The position numbers and the translations under genes are program-made. Under the pieces are notes generated by a model that did not search any database, had not been told where the DNA came from, and saw only the letters and a program-made list of their open reading frames with translations. A stretch of DNA of 64,000 nucleotides. It comes from Antrodiella citrinella (Eukaryota; Basidiomycota; Agaricomycetes; Polyporales; Steccherinaceae). The stretch spans positions 189,873 through 253,872 of the forward strand of contig SGPM01000002.1 in the NCBI GenBank assembly GCA_004802725.1, read 5' to 3'. Below are positions 47,247 through 60,500 of this stretch, piece after piece. Positions within the stretch are counted from its first letter, which is position 1, and each line of letters starts with the position of its first letter.

Positions 47247-48463
47247 ATGGGGTACACTCTCTGCGTCCTAGGTCCGAATCACCTACTTTCGTTCTTCCTC
47301 CCGCAACTGACAATGGCATCGACCTTTCCCTTTTCTCGCAGGATGCGGAACAATGGGCATCGCCATTATTTCTGGCGTCATTGCTAGTCTCGAATCAATC
47401 CCTTCTGCTCGCGAGCAAGGAGGGCACCACTACGGTGCTGCGAAATGGGAGTCACATACTCCCGGCACGCTCACGCCTACCGCACAATCGCCGTCGGATG
47501 AGAGCCTCCCGTCTCGTTATCTCGCTTGTGTCAGTCGTGAAGAGAGCGCGAAAAGGCTCAGAGATGTGTTCTTCTCTTTGGGCGGCTCAGGTCCGAGCAT
47601 CGAGGTCTTGGTCGGACAGAACGTCCGAGCAGTACAAGAAGCAGACGTGGTCATTCTATGGTACGCCTCCCCCTCATCTGATTTCTGCTTCCCAGTAACC
47701 ACCTGACCACCTCGTTCCAATCACAGTTGCAAACCCCAGTTGGCACGATCGATCCTGACCGAACCCGGACTGAGAGAAGCATTGGATGGCAAACTGCTGA
47801 TCAGCATCCTCGCAGGCGTGACGATCGCCCAACTCACCGCCCTCGTCACCGCCCCGACGAAAGTGATTCGGGCGATGCCCAACACGCCCTGCAGGATCAG
47901 GGAGGGCATGACCGTCGTCACCAACCTCCCCCAGTCCGACTCGTCCGAGCTCGACAGGGCGAAGATCCTCAAGATCTTCTCCTCCATTGGGCGGTGTCGG
48001 TTCCTCGATGAGAAGCACTTTGATGCGTGTACGGCGCTGTCGGGCTCGGGACCTGCGTTTGCTTGTATCTTTTTGGAGGCGATGGCAGACGGAGGTGTTA
48101 TGATGGGTTTACCGCGGGCTGAAGCTTTGGAGTTGGCTGCACAGAGTAGGTCATTCAGACCACGGTCCACACATCACATACGATCTGAGTATATGCGTTG
48201 TTTAGCTCTGCAGGGCGCGGCTCGTATGACGTTACAGGGACCCCTCCATCCCGCCCAGCTGAAAGATGCTGTGACAAGTGAGCACTAGATTTCGTCTGCG
48301 CTGTTGTGGTAGCTGACCGGAATTCCGGTGTACAGCTCCCGGCGGATGTACGATTGCAGGATTACTTGCGCTGGAGGACGGTAGGGTAAGATCCACAATC
48401 GCAAGAGCAATTCAAGTTGCGACAGAACGTGCCAGTGAGCTCGGCCAGCCTGACAAAAAGTGA
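47247..48463 (+). CDS. PRO3: Pyrroline-5-carboxylate reductase
   Basis: The enzyme performs the last step of proline synthesis, reducing P5C with NAD(P)H. Exons from the ATG at 47247 give MGYTLCVLGCGTMGIAIISG, the Rossmann motif; VQEADVVILCCKPQLAR; KLLISILAGVTIAQL; VIRAMPNTPCRIREGMTVVT, the substrate/NADPH loop; CRFLDEKHFDACTALSGSGP and AFACIFLEAMADGGVMMGLP, the diagnostic P5CR signature; then LQGPLHPAQLKDAVTSPGGC-like sequence crossing an intron into TIAGLLALEDGRVRSTI. It ends PDKK and TGA at 48461-48463. About 310 residues. An insertion of roughly 40 residues after SLESIPSAREQGG separates the first strand pair, longer than in yeast Pro3. Confidence 0.92.
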
Positions 48464-49257
48464 ACCCACACGATTCAAAACCAAGCAAGACGGAATAGAT
48501 GACACAAAAATTGTTGTATTCGTGCATGTACTACACACGACTAGACGAAAATACAGGTAGACTATATAAGGATGTCACCATCAAATTTATTCGACTTCTC
48601 TCACAAGGAGCAGAGGGTCGCCAAGGAGACGGGCGTGCACCCTCGAAAGAGTACACGGAACGTTCTTGCTCTTGTAAAATGAGGACGATCGTGTGGGTTA
48701 TACAGCGTCGCCCAGAGTGTTGAAGAGCAGTAGAGAGAAAGAGGATAAGAGAAAGCCCACAAGAACGATGGTGGAGAATGAATAATGTATTTGAGACAGA
48801 TCTGAAAAGCTGCGATCAGCTCAGATTTCAGCGGAGAACAAGTAAAATACTGACCTATACTGACATACACAAGCCCAAAAGAAAAGAAAGAGACAGAGAC
48901 GAACTGTATAAGATGTATCCTGCGTGTGAACCACTCTCTCCATGTAAACTTTTCAGCCCACCGTCAGCGACAAGCACAGAACCAGAGGGGAAAGAGAGGC
49001 AATAATTATAAAAACAGGACAATCCATATAGCTCTCAAGAATGGGCGCCGAGTCGTATGAGTGCGACAGGACGCTAAAGTGAAAGGAGCGTAGTATCACG
49101 CAAGGGAAGCCAGTCGAGACAAGACGAGGATGGTGAAGAGAATGTATAATATATGGTCCTGTAATGTACAATGTGAACCTGCGATGGGAAAGACGTGTCA
49201 GACGACCGGTCATTACGCGACAGCGAACGAGAGTACTCACAATAACACACAACTCGA
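48464..49257. other. Convergent 3' region between PRO3 and RPT3
   Basis: About 790 bases between two stop codons. AT-rich, with several polyadenylation-like A tracts; no coding frame of note. Longer than the other convergent gaps here (about 95-500 bases), so a short non-coding transcript is possible, but no structure was recognised. Confidence 0.4.
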
Positions 49258-50948
<1,691 letters not shown>

Positions 50949-51197
50949 AATTGCAGAGTAGGAGGGAGTAAAAGATTAGAGAATAGTTCACGTCCTTGTA
51001 CAAGATGAAGTCGCGCTGACGCGGCTCTGAGAGGTCGACGCGTCTCACATTACACACGCGCTAGGGTTAGGGGTTAAACATCAGACCCACATCATAGGGT
51101 TAGGTGCACAGATAGTTTCAGCGTTCCGATGACATTGGAATTGAATTGCTCCTTGAACCTGTTTCGCCACATCGCACGCCAAACTACATCTTCAGAG
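50949..51197. promoter_or_regulatory. Divergent RPT3/CBC2 promoter with three telobox-like sites
   Basis: Between the two start codons the sequence TAGGGTTAGGGGTTA at 51062-51076 and TAGGGTTAGG at 51095-51104 give three TTAGGG-type units on the plus strand in about 45 bases. A similar double unit precedes NAC-alpha, 7 kb away. No proteasome-associated control element in a form I could be sure of was noticed. The binding factor is inferred, not shown. Confidence 0.55.
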
Positions 51198-52071
51198 ATG
51201 GCTAACGTCGTTGTCCCCCTCGACCAACCGTCGAACTATAAAGACTCTCAGAGTCGCGTGGACCGCATGCGCCAACAGGATTTGTTGGCAAAGTCTTCCA
51301 CACTTTACGTGAGTTCTTGCGTCAAATGGTATCCCCCGTGCTTGAGAACTTGTTAGCTGAAGGTGATATGTTGGTTGTTTCTGATAGATTGGAAACCTGA
51401 GTTTCTTCACGACAGAAGAGCAAATCTATGAGCTCTTCTCCAAATGCGCGAGCCCGGAGGAAGGTGGAGGAATCAAACGTATCATCATGGGTCTGGACAG
51501 GCATACTCGGTCCGTCCCTATTCCTTTCATGGCGGTATAGCACAAAAACTGACATGGCATTGCTCAGAACACCATGTGGGTTCTGCTTCGTCGAATACTA
51601 CACCCACGCAGAAGCATTAGCATGTCTCCGGTATATCAGTGGCACTAAACTCGACGAGCGGATAATACGGTGTGATCTGGACTTGGGGTATCGTGACGGA
51701 CGACAATTTGGACGAGGTAAAAGCGGTGGACAGGTCAGTCCCTTCTATTTGCACTCAATCCTTTTCCTGTTCCTGACACTTCTAATACTTTACACACAAA
51801 GGTACGAGACGAGCACCGCACAGACTACGATGCTGGAAGGGGTGGATGGGGTGCGCAAGCTCAACGCCTCGAAATAGAGCGTCGCCGCGAAGTCGAAGCA
51901 CGGTACGTGGACGCTGGAGACGGCACTGGCGCCATTCCCGGAGGAGGTGGAGACTGGAAGGACGCTGGAGACAACCCGCTCAAGCGGGCTCGGTCGCCAG
52001 ACGATGATGGCGAAGGTGAGCAGTCGAGAGAGGTCAGGACCAAGTTGGACGATGATGCGCAGAGGATGTGA
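51198..52071 (+). CDS. CBC2: Nuclear cap-binding protein subunit 2 (CBP20)
   Basis: CBP20 binds the m7G cap of nuclear transcripts together with CBP80. From the ATG at 51198 the protein has the N-terminal tyrosine segment ([11 protein letters not shown]; the cap-stacking Tyr), the linker [20 protein letters not shown] which starts the RRM with RNP2, [20 protein letters not shown] followed by EYY (RNP1), [20 protein letters not shown] with the cap-contacting Asp/Arg cluster, and [20 protein letters not shown]. These are nearly invariant in the family. A longer C-terminal tail (to about residue 225) is rich in Arg, Gly and Asp and is expanded relative to human CBP20 (156 residues). It is convergent with the RRM-type gene, stops 95 bases apart. 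Confidence 0.95.
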
Positions 52072-52166
52072 GACCGAACCGAGTGTGGCGGTTGGGACTG
52101 TTATATTATGGTGTATGATTATAGGTTTTCTTGCTAATGGTATACATACTCGTGTGCAGGAGGTAG

Positions 52167-53041
52167 TCAGGCAATAACTCTAACCTTCGTCTTGAACTTT
52201 TTCCCCCAAGCTTCCGTGGTGAAGGAGGTCATATGGAACTGCCGGACCAGTCTGTGTGCTTCAGACGCATTCGCCAAGCGAATCAAGTATCTCGACGTGA
52301 TAGCACCTTTTTCTCTGCAACACATTCATATGAATCAGAACTGGTTCGAGATGAGAGCTGGGAAGGGAAGGGAACTCACTCCTCAATTCTCACAATCTCC
52401 TTCTCTCCCGAGTCCGCCTGCATATAATCCTGCAGATACCGCTTCATAGCCGGTGCAGAGATTTGTGGCGGCAGGCCATACATCAACACGCTCTTCCCTG
52501 GCTTCGATATTCCAGCCCCCGCTCCATCCCCAGCTACGATCCCTCGTTCAGCTGCCTCTGCCCGCCCTTTGAACCCTCGTGACCGCAGCGAATGGGGCAC
52601 TTCGTCTGGGGAAGCAGAAGGCTCGACCGTGACGGTGTACCCGCCCATTATGGAATGTCGGAGCGACTTGATAGCATTGCGCACGAAACTGGGATGCGTG
52701 AAGGAGATGAACCCCTCCTGCTGGGGATGGAATCCCTTGTAGTTTATGCTCACTGGGTAGTCGAAGCGTCAGTGGGGAAATACGCGGTAGAAGGTGAAGC
52801 TCACCGGCGGCGATGTTCTCAACACCAGACCGGACACATAGCCGTCTCAGGTCTCCTGGCGTGGCACTTCGCGAGAAACCAGTCACTTTTACATGGCTGG
52901 TGTCGCCGAGGTCGACAACTGTACGGAGCAAGCGGACATGTAAGTAATGATTAATGGAGAGAAATATGACAGCGCACACTGATTCCCAGAACCAACTCGT
53001 CTGTAGGCCTTTTCTAAATGCTTCACAATTGACTTGGACAT
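52167..53041 (-). CDS. RRM-type RNA-binding protein, unassigned family
   Basis: The ATG at 53041 gives MSKSIVKHLEKAYRR. Following exons read DTSHVKVTGFSRSATPGDLR (an RRM beta1-alpha1-like opening), GFISFTHPSFVRNAIKSLRH (an RNP1-like strand and second helix), MGGYTVTVEPS, a linker of about 40 residues, then SVLMYGLPPQISAPAMKRYL as the start of a second RRM-like half and YLIRLANASEAHRLVRQFHM towards the end, closing VRVIA and TGA at 52167. The two halves resemble degenerate RRMs. The basic amphipathic N-terminus could be a mitochondrial presequence, which would suggest mitochondrial RNA work, but that is a guess. The first intron has more than one plausible donor. About 240 residues. Confidence 0.65.
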
Positions 53042-53477
53042 TGTTGGTAATGGCCCGAGTCAAGGAATGACAACTGCGCAGTGGACGGTGGTGAAGTGAC
53101 GAAAGCAGGAAGTATGTTACGCGAAATGGGAAGCGCCCGTCTGCAAAAGCGGGCCTGACTTCAATGCAGGATACTTACCCCGTCGGGTCCCCCGGTCTTA
53201 GGAGAGCACGAGAATGTACGCAGAGCTTGCAGTATGAGTGTATACAACAATTTGGTAGAGGTTACTAAGTAATACACAAGCGTTCTATACAGAACTTGTC
53301 AAGGGAATGTAGGGGTTGATGATGGGAGCTACAAGAGCAGGAAACGCGTCAAAGTAAAAGTACAGTGGTATGTTACAGTCTAGGAGAGGAGAGCGCAAGA
53401 AATACGAGATACACGGATGAACTACACGCGACAGTCAATCAACTTGTTGTGACACGTGATGAAAGTCGATCGTACCT
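53042..53477. other. Intergenic region between the membrane-protein gene and the RRM-type gene
   Basis: About 435 bases. A short GC hairpin (GCCCG ... CGGGC) lies near 53130-53150. I tested it for tRNA arms and found none. No gene was recognised. Confidence 0.4.
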
Positions 53478-54152
53478 TCAGAACATGCCAGGCTTGGTGT
53501 TGGCGAAGCTGACATGAGAGCTGATGAGTTTTCCAGGCTCAGAGCGTGTCCGAGCACGTGGTGGGACCGAAAGCATCGCCAGCTGCAGTTGTTTCTCCGC
53601 CTGCTCCGTGGCGGTGGCGGCGGCGTCGGTGCGGGAGCGAGGACTCGGAGGCAGTTGGGGGCGAGTCCGGGGGCGAGGGCGGTGACGCTCCGACTGCGTC
53701 CTGGTGGGCGACCGAGGAGGCGTGACGTGCTTTCCTCCGGCGCCGGCGGGCCACTGGAATGACCTCACACTCGTCGGCGAACACGACGGGCTGGAGTTGC
53801 TTCTGCTCCGGACACTGGCACTTCCCTCCGCCGACACCTTCCCGTTCCTGACGTCGCACAACACACAGGCACACTGCACCAGCGTCTTCAGTGAGTCCCT
53901 GTCTGTCCCCCGCGTGTCCGTCCACTGCTCGACGTCCAGCCGCGTCGTCCGGCGCTGGCGACAGCGGTAGCATAGGCTGAGGGTGAGGAAAAGGGTGCAG
54001 ATGATGATCGTGGGGACGACGATGCCGAGGATAAAGATGGGGTCGGTCAGGATGTTGCCTGAACCAGGGTGTAAGGTTGACGGGGGCTCGCGAACTTGGG
54101 GGGTGGTCGGTGAGGGGTGGAGGAAAGAATCAGTCGTTGTAGACGCGTCCAT
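53478..54152 (-). CDS. Hypothetical single-pass membrane protein
   Basis: An uninterrupted frame of 224 residues from the ATG at 54152. The first 35 residues are Ser/Thr/Pro-rich, followed by one strong membrane span (ILGIVVPTIIICTLFLTLSL) and a juxtamembrane basic cluster CYRCRQRRTTR, which predicts an outside N-terminus and a cytosolic tail. The tail contains a small Cys cluster (CACVLCD) and a low-complexity Ser/Pro/Arg region. No family was recognised. The layout resembles small fungal surface proteins with a Ser/Thr-rich ectodomain, as in many agaricomycetes. There is no signal peptide, so it would be a type III-like membrane protein. The GC content is higher than that of the flanking DNA. 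Confidence 0.6.
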   Translation of the reverse strand: MDASTTTDSFLHPSPTTPQVREPPSTLHPGSGNILTDPIFILGIVVPTIIICTLFLTLSLCYRCRQRRTTRLDVEQWTDTRGTDRDSLKTLVQCACVLCDVRNGKVSAEGSASVRSRSNSSPSCSPTSVRSFQWPAGAGGKHVTPPRSPTRTQSERHRPRPRTRPQLPPSPRSRTDAAATATEQAEKQLQLAMLSVPPRARTRSEPGKLISSHVSFANTKPGMF

Positions 54153-55764
54153 GCTGTTACGGTCTTGAGGACGAGCGAGTGTCGGGGTGCGATGGGCGAT
54201 CCCTGGCTGAAGAGCAGCAACTTATATTTGTTAGAGAGGGAAAGACGAGGACCTGAGTCGAGCGTACGACTCCGCCGGCGGGGAACGCAATTGCCAGTTG
54301 AGCTGCGAAGAACGAGGCACGAGGCGCCACTACGAGGCGTTCCTGTACACATCACGATCAGCGACACGACACGGAAGGACATTGCCCTGAAGGAGACCCC
54401 CCTTGAATTGCCGGAGTCACCGTTCAGCTGCAGAAGAGGCCGGCCAAACATCCACACACTCAGTCCGTGTCACGTCAAAAACAGTGTGCAAAAGCTGCGC
54501 TCACAAATCACGAGCGCATGTAGAAAGTATCTGCAATGTGCAATCCAAGTTCACCCACTTGGTCCCGAACAAACCTATCATTAAAAGTCAACCGTGTTCT
54601 GGAAACAGCCCGTGCTAGTTCATTTCCCTCGCGTCCGTGAACCGGTCCCCAGAAATCGAGCAAACGCATGTATTTCCTATTATCAGTGCTGTCAACGAAC
54701 AGACTTCGCCCATCTTCAATCAGAAAACGCGTACCACAGAGCAGAGTCTCCCCCCAAATACGACACCATCTGTTCCCATGAGCAGGTCAACCTCTCTACA
54801 GAAAAATCTTCGACTTCTCATCAAGCCCGCGTCGTCATCTTCGCCTTCCCCATGCTGAAAAGCGAACGTAACTCCGAGGAGGTCAAGCTGAAGGCCGACC
54901 ATATGCTCCTGAATTGTAGGACTGTGCGTCAGGTACCAGAGATCGCCATTCAGTCGCAAGTCAAACCCCGCTCAAGTCCCCATCGTGATGCAGATATCAG
55001 TTCAGTTGTCGGAGAGCCAGATGAAGAGCCAGTCGCTCGAGATATCTGCAACTTGAGAATCATGATACCGAGGTGTGTGTGCTTCCATATCAACGACCTC
55101 TGTAATCACTAAGTAGCTGAGTATTCGAGCCGCTTTAGCTAGTCTGTCCGGACTCCGGGTGTTCGCAAGATGCTGAGTGTCATGTGGTACATAGTACACA
55201 TCATACGGAATCCTGTAACGTCGTATTAGCAGAACACACCGATTGTGCACTGTGTACATCCTTGAACTCACCATAATGTTTCGAAGAAGCCCAGGTCTCC
55301 TGTGCGCTGGAACTTGAAGGTCCTCACGTCAGGTATGACACCGCAGTCGAACACTCAATGGCACTGGCAGAATGGCCCGAGCTCGATGACGGTCGCCGCA
55401 AGTTTGAGGCATGCAAAATTACGTTGAATATGCGTACTTACCCTGTCAGACCGCTGACAGTACCGGCATGTATGACGAGAAGGCATGAATTGTCGACTCG
55501 TACCCAGAGTAGGGTGCGATTCAAGTGGGTATCGCGAGACGAATGAATTGTTGGTTCTGAGGCATATGCGAATGGATTGCGAGTCGTCTCGTAGAATTGG
55601 TGGTCGTTTTGGTCTCGTTGTCGCGGATCGAACCGTCTGCCGAGCGCCTGAAAATGATGCACCAAACAGATGTCAACAAAGATGTGGCAACTGTACAGTT
55701 CTAAACCTTGCTACTTGTTGCACACTATCCACCGCCGAAACAATCGCAAAAATCTCAAGTCAAG
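54153..55764. other. 1.6 kb between the membrane-protein gene and RPS21, no confident gene
   Basis: This should include the RPS21 promoter and the membrane-protein promoter, but it is longer than needed. On the minus strand a stretch reads TFKFQRTGDLGFFETLW, then across a well-formed intron (donor GTGAGT about 55273, acceptor TTACAG about 55212) IPYDVYYVPHDTQHLANT and on to DWLFIWLSDN and stop at 55002. A further upstream segment has a good donor (GTAAGTAC, about 55437) but no acceptor keeps the frame. The pieces look like exons of a small gene or a gene relic; I could not build a complete model and recognise no family. Confidence 0.3.
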
Positions 55765-56226
55765 ATGGAGAACGATCAGGTATGTCGGGAGTGTAATGAA
55801 CAGACTGGATGCATGTAACTCATCCGTATTTGATCTTTATAGGGTGTCCTCGTCGACCTTTACGTCCCCCGCAAGTGCGCGGCTTCCAGTACGTTTGAAA
55901 ATTAGCGGAGATTCTTGTACCGAATCTACAGGATCTGACTTGGTGGATTTTCCTCTCCAGACCGTCTGATCACCTCCAAGGACCATGCTTCCGTCCAACT
56001 CAGCGTCGTCGATGTTGATGCCGACGGCCGTGCTCTGAGTACTTCCACTTCTTTCGCGGTTTCCGGCCAGGTCCGCGCCCAGGGAGAGAGTGATGATTCG
56101 CTGAACCGGTTGGCAACCAAGGCGGGCTGTGAGTGTCTCATTCTATATCGTGTAAGAAGAGAGGGCTGATTCTGGTCTTGATCATTCTGTGTAGTGCTCC
56201 GCAATGTCTGGTCATACCAAAAATGA
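55765..56226 (+). CDS. RPS21: 40S ribosomal protein S21
   Basis: eS21 is a small eukaryote-specific protein of the 40S subunit. Four exons (55765-55779, 55843-55888, 55961-56128, 56195-56226) join to 86 residues, the expected size. The protein begins MENDQGVLVDLYVPRKCAAS, an almost invariant start, continues ITSKDHASVQLSVVDVDADG and ends GESDDSLNRLATKAGLLRNV. The first exon codes for only five residues and the first intron has a GTATGT donor. The sequence before the ATG includes the segment AACCTTGCTACTTG but no TTAGGG box was seen. It is upstream of the GYP7 gene in the same direction. Confidence 0.96.
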
Positions 56227-56821
56227 TCGTGTAGTTTGAAAAATTCACATTGTTGTCGCATTTGTATCCCTGCATTCCATTTTTTTCGACATTAGTCCTG
56301 TCATCCAGTTGGTCTATTCCCACCGACTCCGACCAAGCCCTGCGTGCATTATCTCTGAACGTGTCCTGAGGTCCTTTCCTGTACCTGCCACCTTCTACTG
56401 CCATACCAGCCTCAGGCAGGATTGAGATTGTACGCGAGAGCCCTGGTTCGCCTCTGTCGGTGTTTGCAGATGAATTTGAAGATGAGCACGGTGATCAACG
56501 AAGCGCCCGTAGATGCGGTATGACGCGTACGGATTTGGCAGTGTCGCCTGTTTCTCCGTAACGCTCGCAGTCGCTGCACAGTCTCTTTCGTATCAACTCG
56601 TAGTCGCAATCTCAACTATCTTCCGTCCGCAGCACCGATATTCACATCGACTGTGATCCGGATAAAGCTGTTTGCATCTCAAAGCCAATGCTCTCATGAA
56701 CAGGTCGGAATCTCCATCCTCCGCGTTAGAGGGGATTTTGCATCTGTCCACCGTCTCTGTAGGGCATTCCTCTGCTAGCTCACCCTTCGCCACTCATCAG
56801 ACATCCTCATAGGTCGACGAC
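56227..56821. other. Intergenic region between RPS21 and GYP7
   Basis: About 595 bases with small random frames on both strands; expected to contain the RPS21 3' end and the GYP7 promoter. Nothing specific was recognised. Confidence 0.4.
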
Positions 56822-59800
56822 ATGGTTGAAATCAAGAGTGAGAGACAGTCTCCGAGACCAGGATCTTCCAGACTACCAAACTCCGAAGATGGAGGCAAAT
56901 ATAGGCTCATATACAGCAAGTCTAAAGTATATGTCAATCCAACTGCGTATGCTAGAGACAACATACCAGGCTTTGTTGCTCTAGTTAAGAGGGTCAGTAA
57001 TTCGTCCTCTTTCAGCGGGTTTATCTCATAGATATATCATCAGGAGGCTCTTAATCCAAGTTACCTCTTGGCCTGGATTCCAGAGACTCTCCTGAATGAG
57101 AAAGGGCAGGGTGAATGGGACAAATTTGTAAAGATTGAAGAGAGACCTATACTCGATACTGAGGATGATGGTGCGTTGGTCGTAATATCCTTTAATGCTT
57201 CCTTCGCTCATAATATGTTTGGAAACAGATGCTGTCTTGATTGAGCTGCCTGTAGCCAGACCCGAATCTTACGCCTTCTCTGTACCACTTACCTCTATCT
57301 ATTCACTCATTGTTCGCCCTCCCTCTTTGTCGTCCTGGTGTAAGTCATCTCTCCTGTCGAGGTCGTGTTTCATTAACGTGTCGCTCTTGACATATATAGA
57401 CGGTTCAATAACCATCAACCTCCTCAGCGGTTCTCCTCTTCCCACTCTGAATTTTCACGACGACGAATCTCGTTCATTCACAGTACCCCAGAAGCCGACT
57501 CCTGCCGAGGTCAGTCATAACTCATATCCCCCTCCGCAGTCGCCGTCTAGTTCGAAGTCAGGAATCTCGTGGGGCGGTGAAGATCTTCTGTCTCGTCTCA
57601 AGAGTTACGCACACATGATGCGCTCCAACCTTCAGCCTACGCTCTTCCTGCTGGACCCTTCTCGTGAAGATATCGAAACCCACTCGACACAAATATTCGC
57701 AGACGATGCTATTGACGACATACTTGGCCAGTCCTCCTATGCGAACTCACACTCCCCAATCCCTGCACATCGAAGGCCGAGACCGCTGGCCTCTAATAAC
57801 AACAACCCGTACTCTTCACGATCATCCATCTTACATCGTTCCCTGCAGCCTCCACCTTCATCGTCTTCCGCCTCTTCGTCACAGGCGCGTATGGCACTCT
57901 TGCAATCATTCTCTCAGATCACTCGGCATGCTGCGCACGCAGCGCAGCACATTCTGTCTCACCCTCTGGCCAAGCCCATCGTTCCGCATCTCCCAGATCC
58001 AGTGAGAAGCTTGGTCAATGTCAATGGTGATCTAGAATGGGGCAGCTGGGTGGAGAAAGGGGGCGTAGGCGAATTTGAGAGTGCACGGGTGTACCTAGCG
58101 AGGTGGGCGAGAATTGTTGCGGAGGAAGGCGAGAGGTCGAGGAGAAGGGAAGCGGAGGCGCTGCCTTCGTCAACGGAACTTCCCTCAGAGGATTCGTCCT
58201 TGGGCGTATTCGAGCTGTTGCAGTCGACGTCGAATTTGCCAACGCCGAAGCCAACGAGAGATCCTCAACATCCTATCACGGAAGAGGTTTGGGAGAGCTG
58301 GTTCAATCCTGATGGGCAGCCGACAATTTCGTCGGAAGAGTTCAGACGTGAGGTCTTCAGAAGGGGTATCACACCGTATGGGACTTTGAGGAAGAGGATA
58401 TGGCCGTATATTCTCGGCGTATATGAGTGGGATGTCACTGAAGAGGAGAGGCAGAAGGCTTGGGAGGAGAAGCGGTAAGCGATCAGTAGTGGGTTGCAAG
58501 TCTTGTGCTGACCTCCTTTTAGACAACTGTATCATAAAGTAAAGGACGAGTGGTGGGGAGTGCCTGAGATATTCGATAGGCAAGATGTCGTTGAGGTGAG
58601 AACAATTGGTGACGCATTGTATTTGCATCGCTCATTCTTCTACAGGAAAGACATCGTATAGATGTTGACTGTCGTCGTACGGACCGTACGCAGCCTCTCT
58701 TTGCATCCACCACACCCTCTGAGGCGTCCGAAGAGGAGAAAGGCATGCACATGCGCTTTTCGACTATCTCACCTCAGCTGGGCGATATCGGCGCACAGGC
58801 ACCTACCAATGAACATATTGATCGGCTAGGGACTATTCTACTCACTTATAACTTCTACGAGAAAGAACTAGGTGAGTGATAGGTCTTGAGGGGGGGGAGG
58901 TGTATGCGCAGATAACTGACGGGCATTTTGTGAAGGATACGTACAAGGCATGTCAGATCTTTGCGCTCCCATCTACGTTGTGATGGGAGCAGACGAGGAG
59001 ATGACGTTCTGGTGTTTCGTGGAGGTCATGAATCGCATGGTGAGCATGTGCAGGAAGGACCTATCAGACGTTTCGAGCTAATTGCTCTACATTCTGCAGA
59101 AACAGAATTTCTTGCGAGATCAGAGTGGGATGAAGAAACAGCTCTCGACACTGCAGCAACTGATCAGTATTATGGATCCTGAGCTATATCGACATCTAGA
59201 GAAGACAGACGGGCTCAATTTGTTCTTTTGTTTCCGGTACGCTGACCGAGCCATGCGTGCTTATCATGATCGCTGACGAGACACATAGGTGGATTCTCAT
59301 TTCATTCAAACGCGAATTTCCGTTCGAGGATGTGCTCAAGATATGGGAAGTTTTGTGGACGAATTACTACAGCCACTCTTTCGTCCTCTTCATCGCGTTG
59401 GCCATCTTGGAGTCTCATCGCGACGTCATTCTCCGATATCTGGTAGAGGTGCGCTCGCTTATCATATTTGCTCCGATAGCTGCTGACCTCTATGCTTTTT
59501 AGTTCGACGAGATATTGAAGGTATGCGCATCACTACATGCATCTCTTTGCGTGGAGGCAGAAACTCATCAGACTATCACAGTATTGCAACGAGCTCAGTA
59601 TGACGATCGAACTGGACTCTACCCTTGCTCAGGCAGAAGTCCTCTTCCTCTCCTTCGCCCAGCTCGCAGCGGACATCGACAGACGCCGAGCGGAAGAGGG
59701 CGTTGTATCGTCCAACGACCTGCGCAAACGCAATGTTTCCGGAGACGCTCAGTCCACACACGACGCTGGCGTTGAGGCTGATGCGGCGGCGAGGGCTCTG

Positions 59801-59851
59801 CCTAGTCGACTCACGCTCAGCGACGACTTGACGGATTTACTCCGATGTTAA
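56822..59851 (+). CDS. GYP7: Rab GTPase-activating protein, Gyp7/TBC1D15 type
   Basis: Gyp7-like TBC proteins switch off Ypt7/Rab7 at late endosomes and the vacuole. From the ATG at 56822 the N-terminal DUF3548-like domain is readable (YRLIYSKSKVYVNPTAYARD, GFVALVKR, then LLAWIPETLL), followed by a Ser/Pro-rich stretch and the linker WVEKGGVGEFESARVYLARW. The TBC domain begins with EEFRREVFRRGITPYGTLRK and RIWPYILGVYEW, then carries both catalytic fingers: IDVDCRRTDRT (arginine finger, IxxDxxRT) and YVQGMSDLCAPIYVV (glutamine finger, YxQG). Later parts include LEKTDGLNLFFCFRWILISF and FEDVLKIWEVLWTNYYS. Many short introns are needed. It ends LSDDLTDLLRC with TAA at 59849-59851. About 800 residues, typical for Gyp7. 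Confidence 0.92.
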
Positions 59852-60500
59852 CGATCCACGATGTGATTCTTGGAAGGGAGACTAGCGACAAGAGACCGAA
59901 CGGACGATTGTGTTGTCGACTTGCTCTTTCTCTGTATCTTGCTCATTCACTCACTCCACTTCGCTTTTGTATAACGCACGCATAAATATTAAACACGCTG
60001 TATCATATTCACCGCCGATGTCCGATATATGTATAGGGCGCTGCATCATCGCACTCCTCTTGGTGATGGAATGTCGTAATTTGTGAAGCTCGGAAGGGTC
60101 CCAAAGTGCTGTAGCTGGCCTCGTGGTGGGTTTTCGGTGGCCTTCGTGATTGAGTGACGGAGTTTGAAACACATGTTTCTGCCTATGTTTCTCATTCTGA
60201 CATACCTCTCCGTCCCACCTCCGTGATAATAGGCTTTGAACGTGTGATTCAACACCGTTAGCCACTTGCATCACAAAACAGCTTTGTTGGGTTTTCAGAA
60301 AGAACACCAAGGACAGGAATCGAAAGTTTGCATACAATGTTGTGGGCGTCAGTGTATCCGAGTGCGGTGCTATTCTCAAAGTGCACTCTCTATTATACGT
60401 ACAACCGCAGCGGGGACCTTTATCCTTCTAGTCCTTTCACCACGACGACCCTGACAACCCGCACCTCAATATAAGCAGACCACACGCAGCTCTCGCAAGG
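59852..60500. other. Intergenic region between GYP7 and HNT3
   Basis: About 650 bases. Pyrimidine-rich sequence before 60500 should be the HNT3 promoter. No gene, repeat or RNA was recognised. Confidence 0.45.

Noticed and set aside
55620..55640. GGTTCGATCC on the minus strand as a tRNA B-box
   Set aside because: Flanking bases do not form a T-stem and no A-box lies at the right distance.
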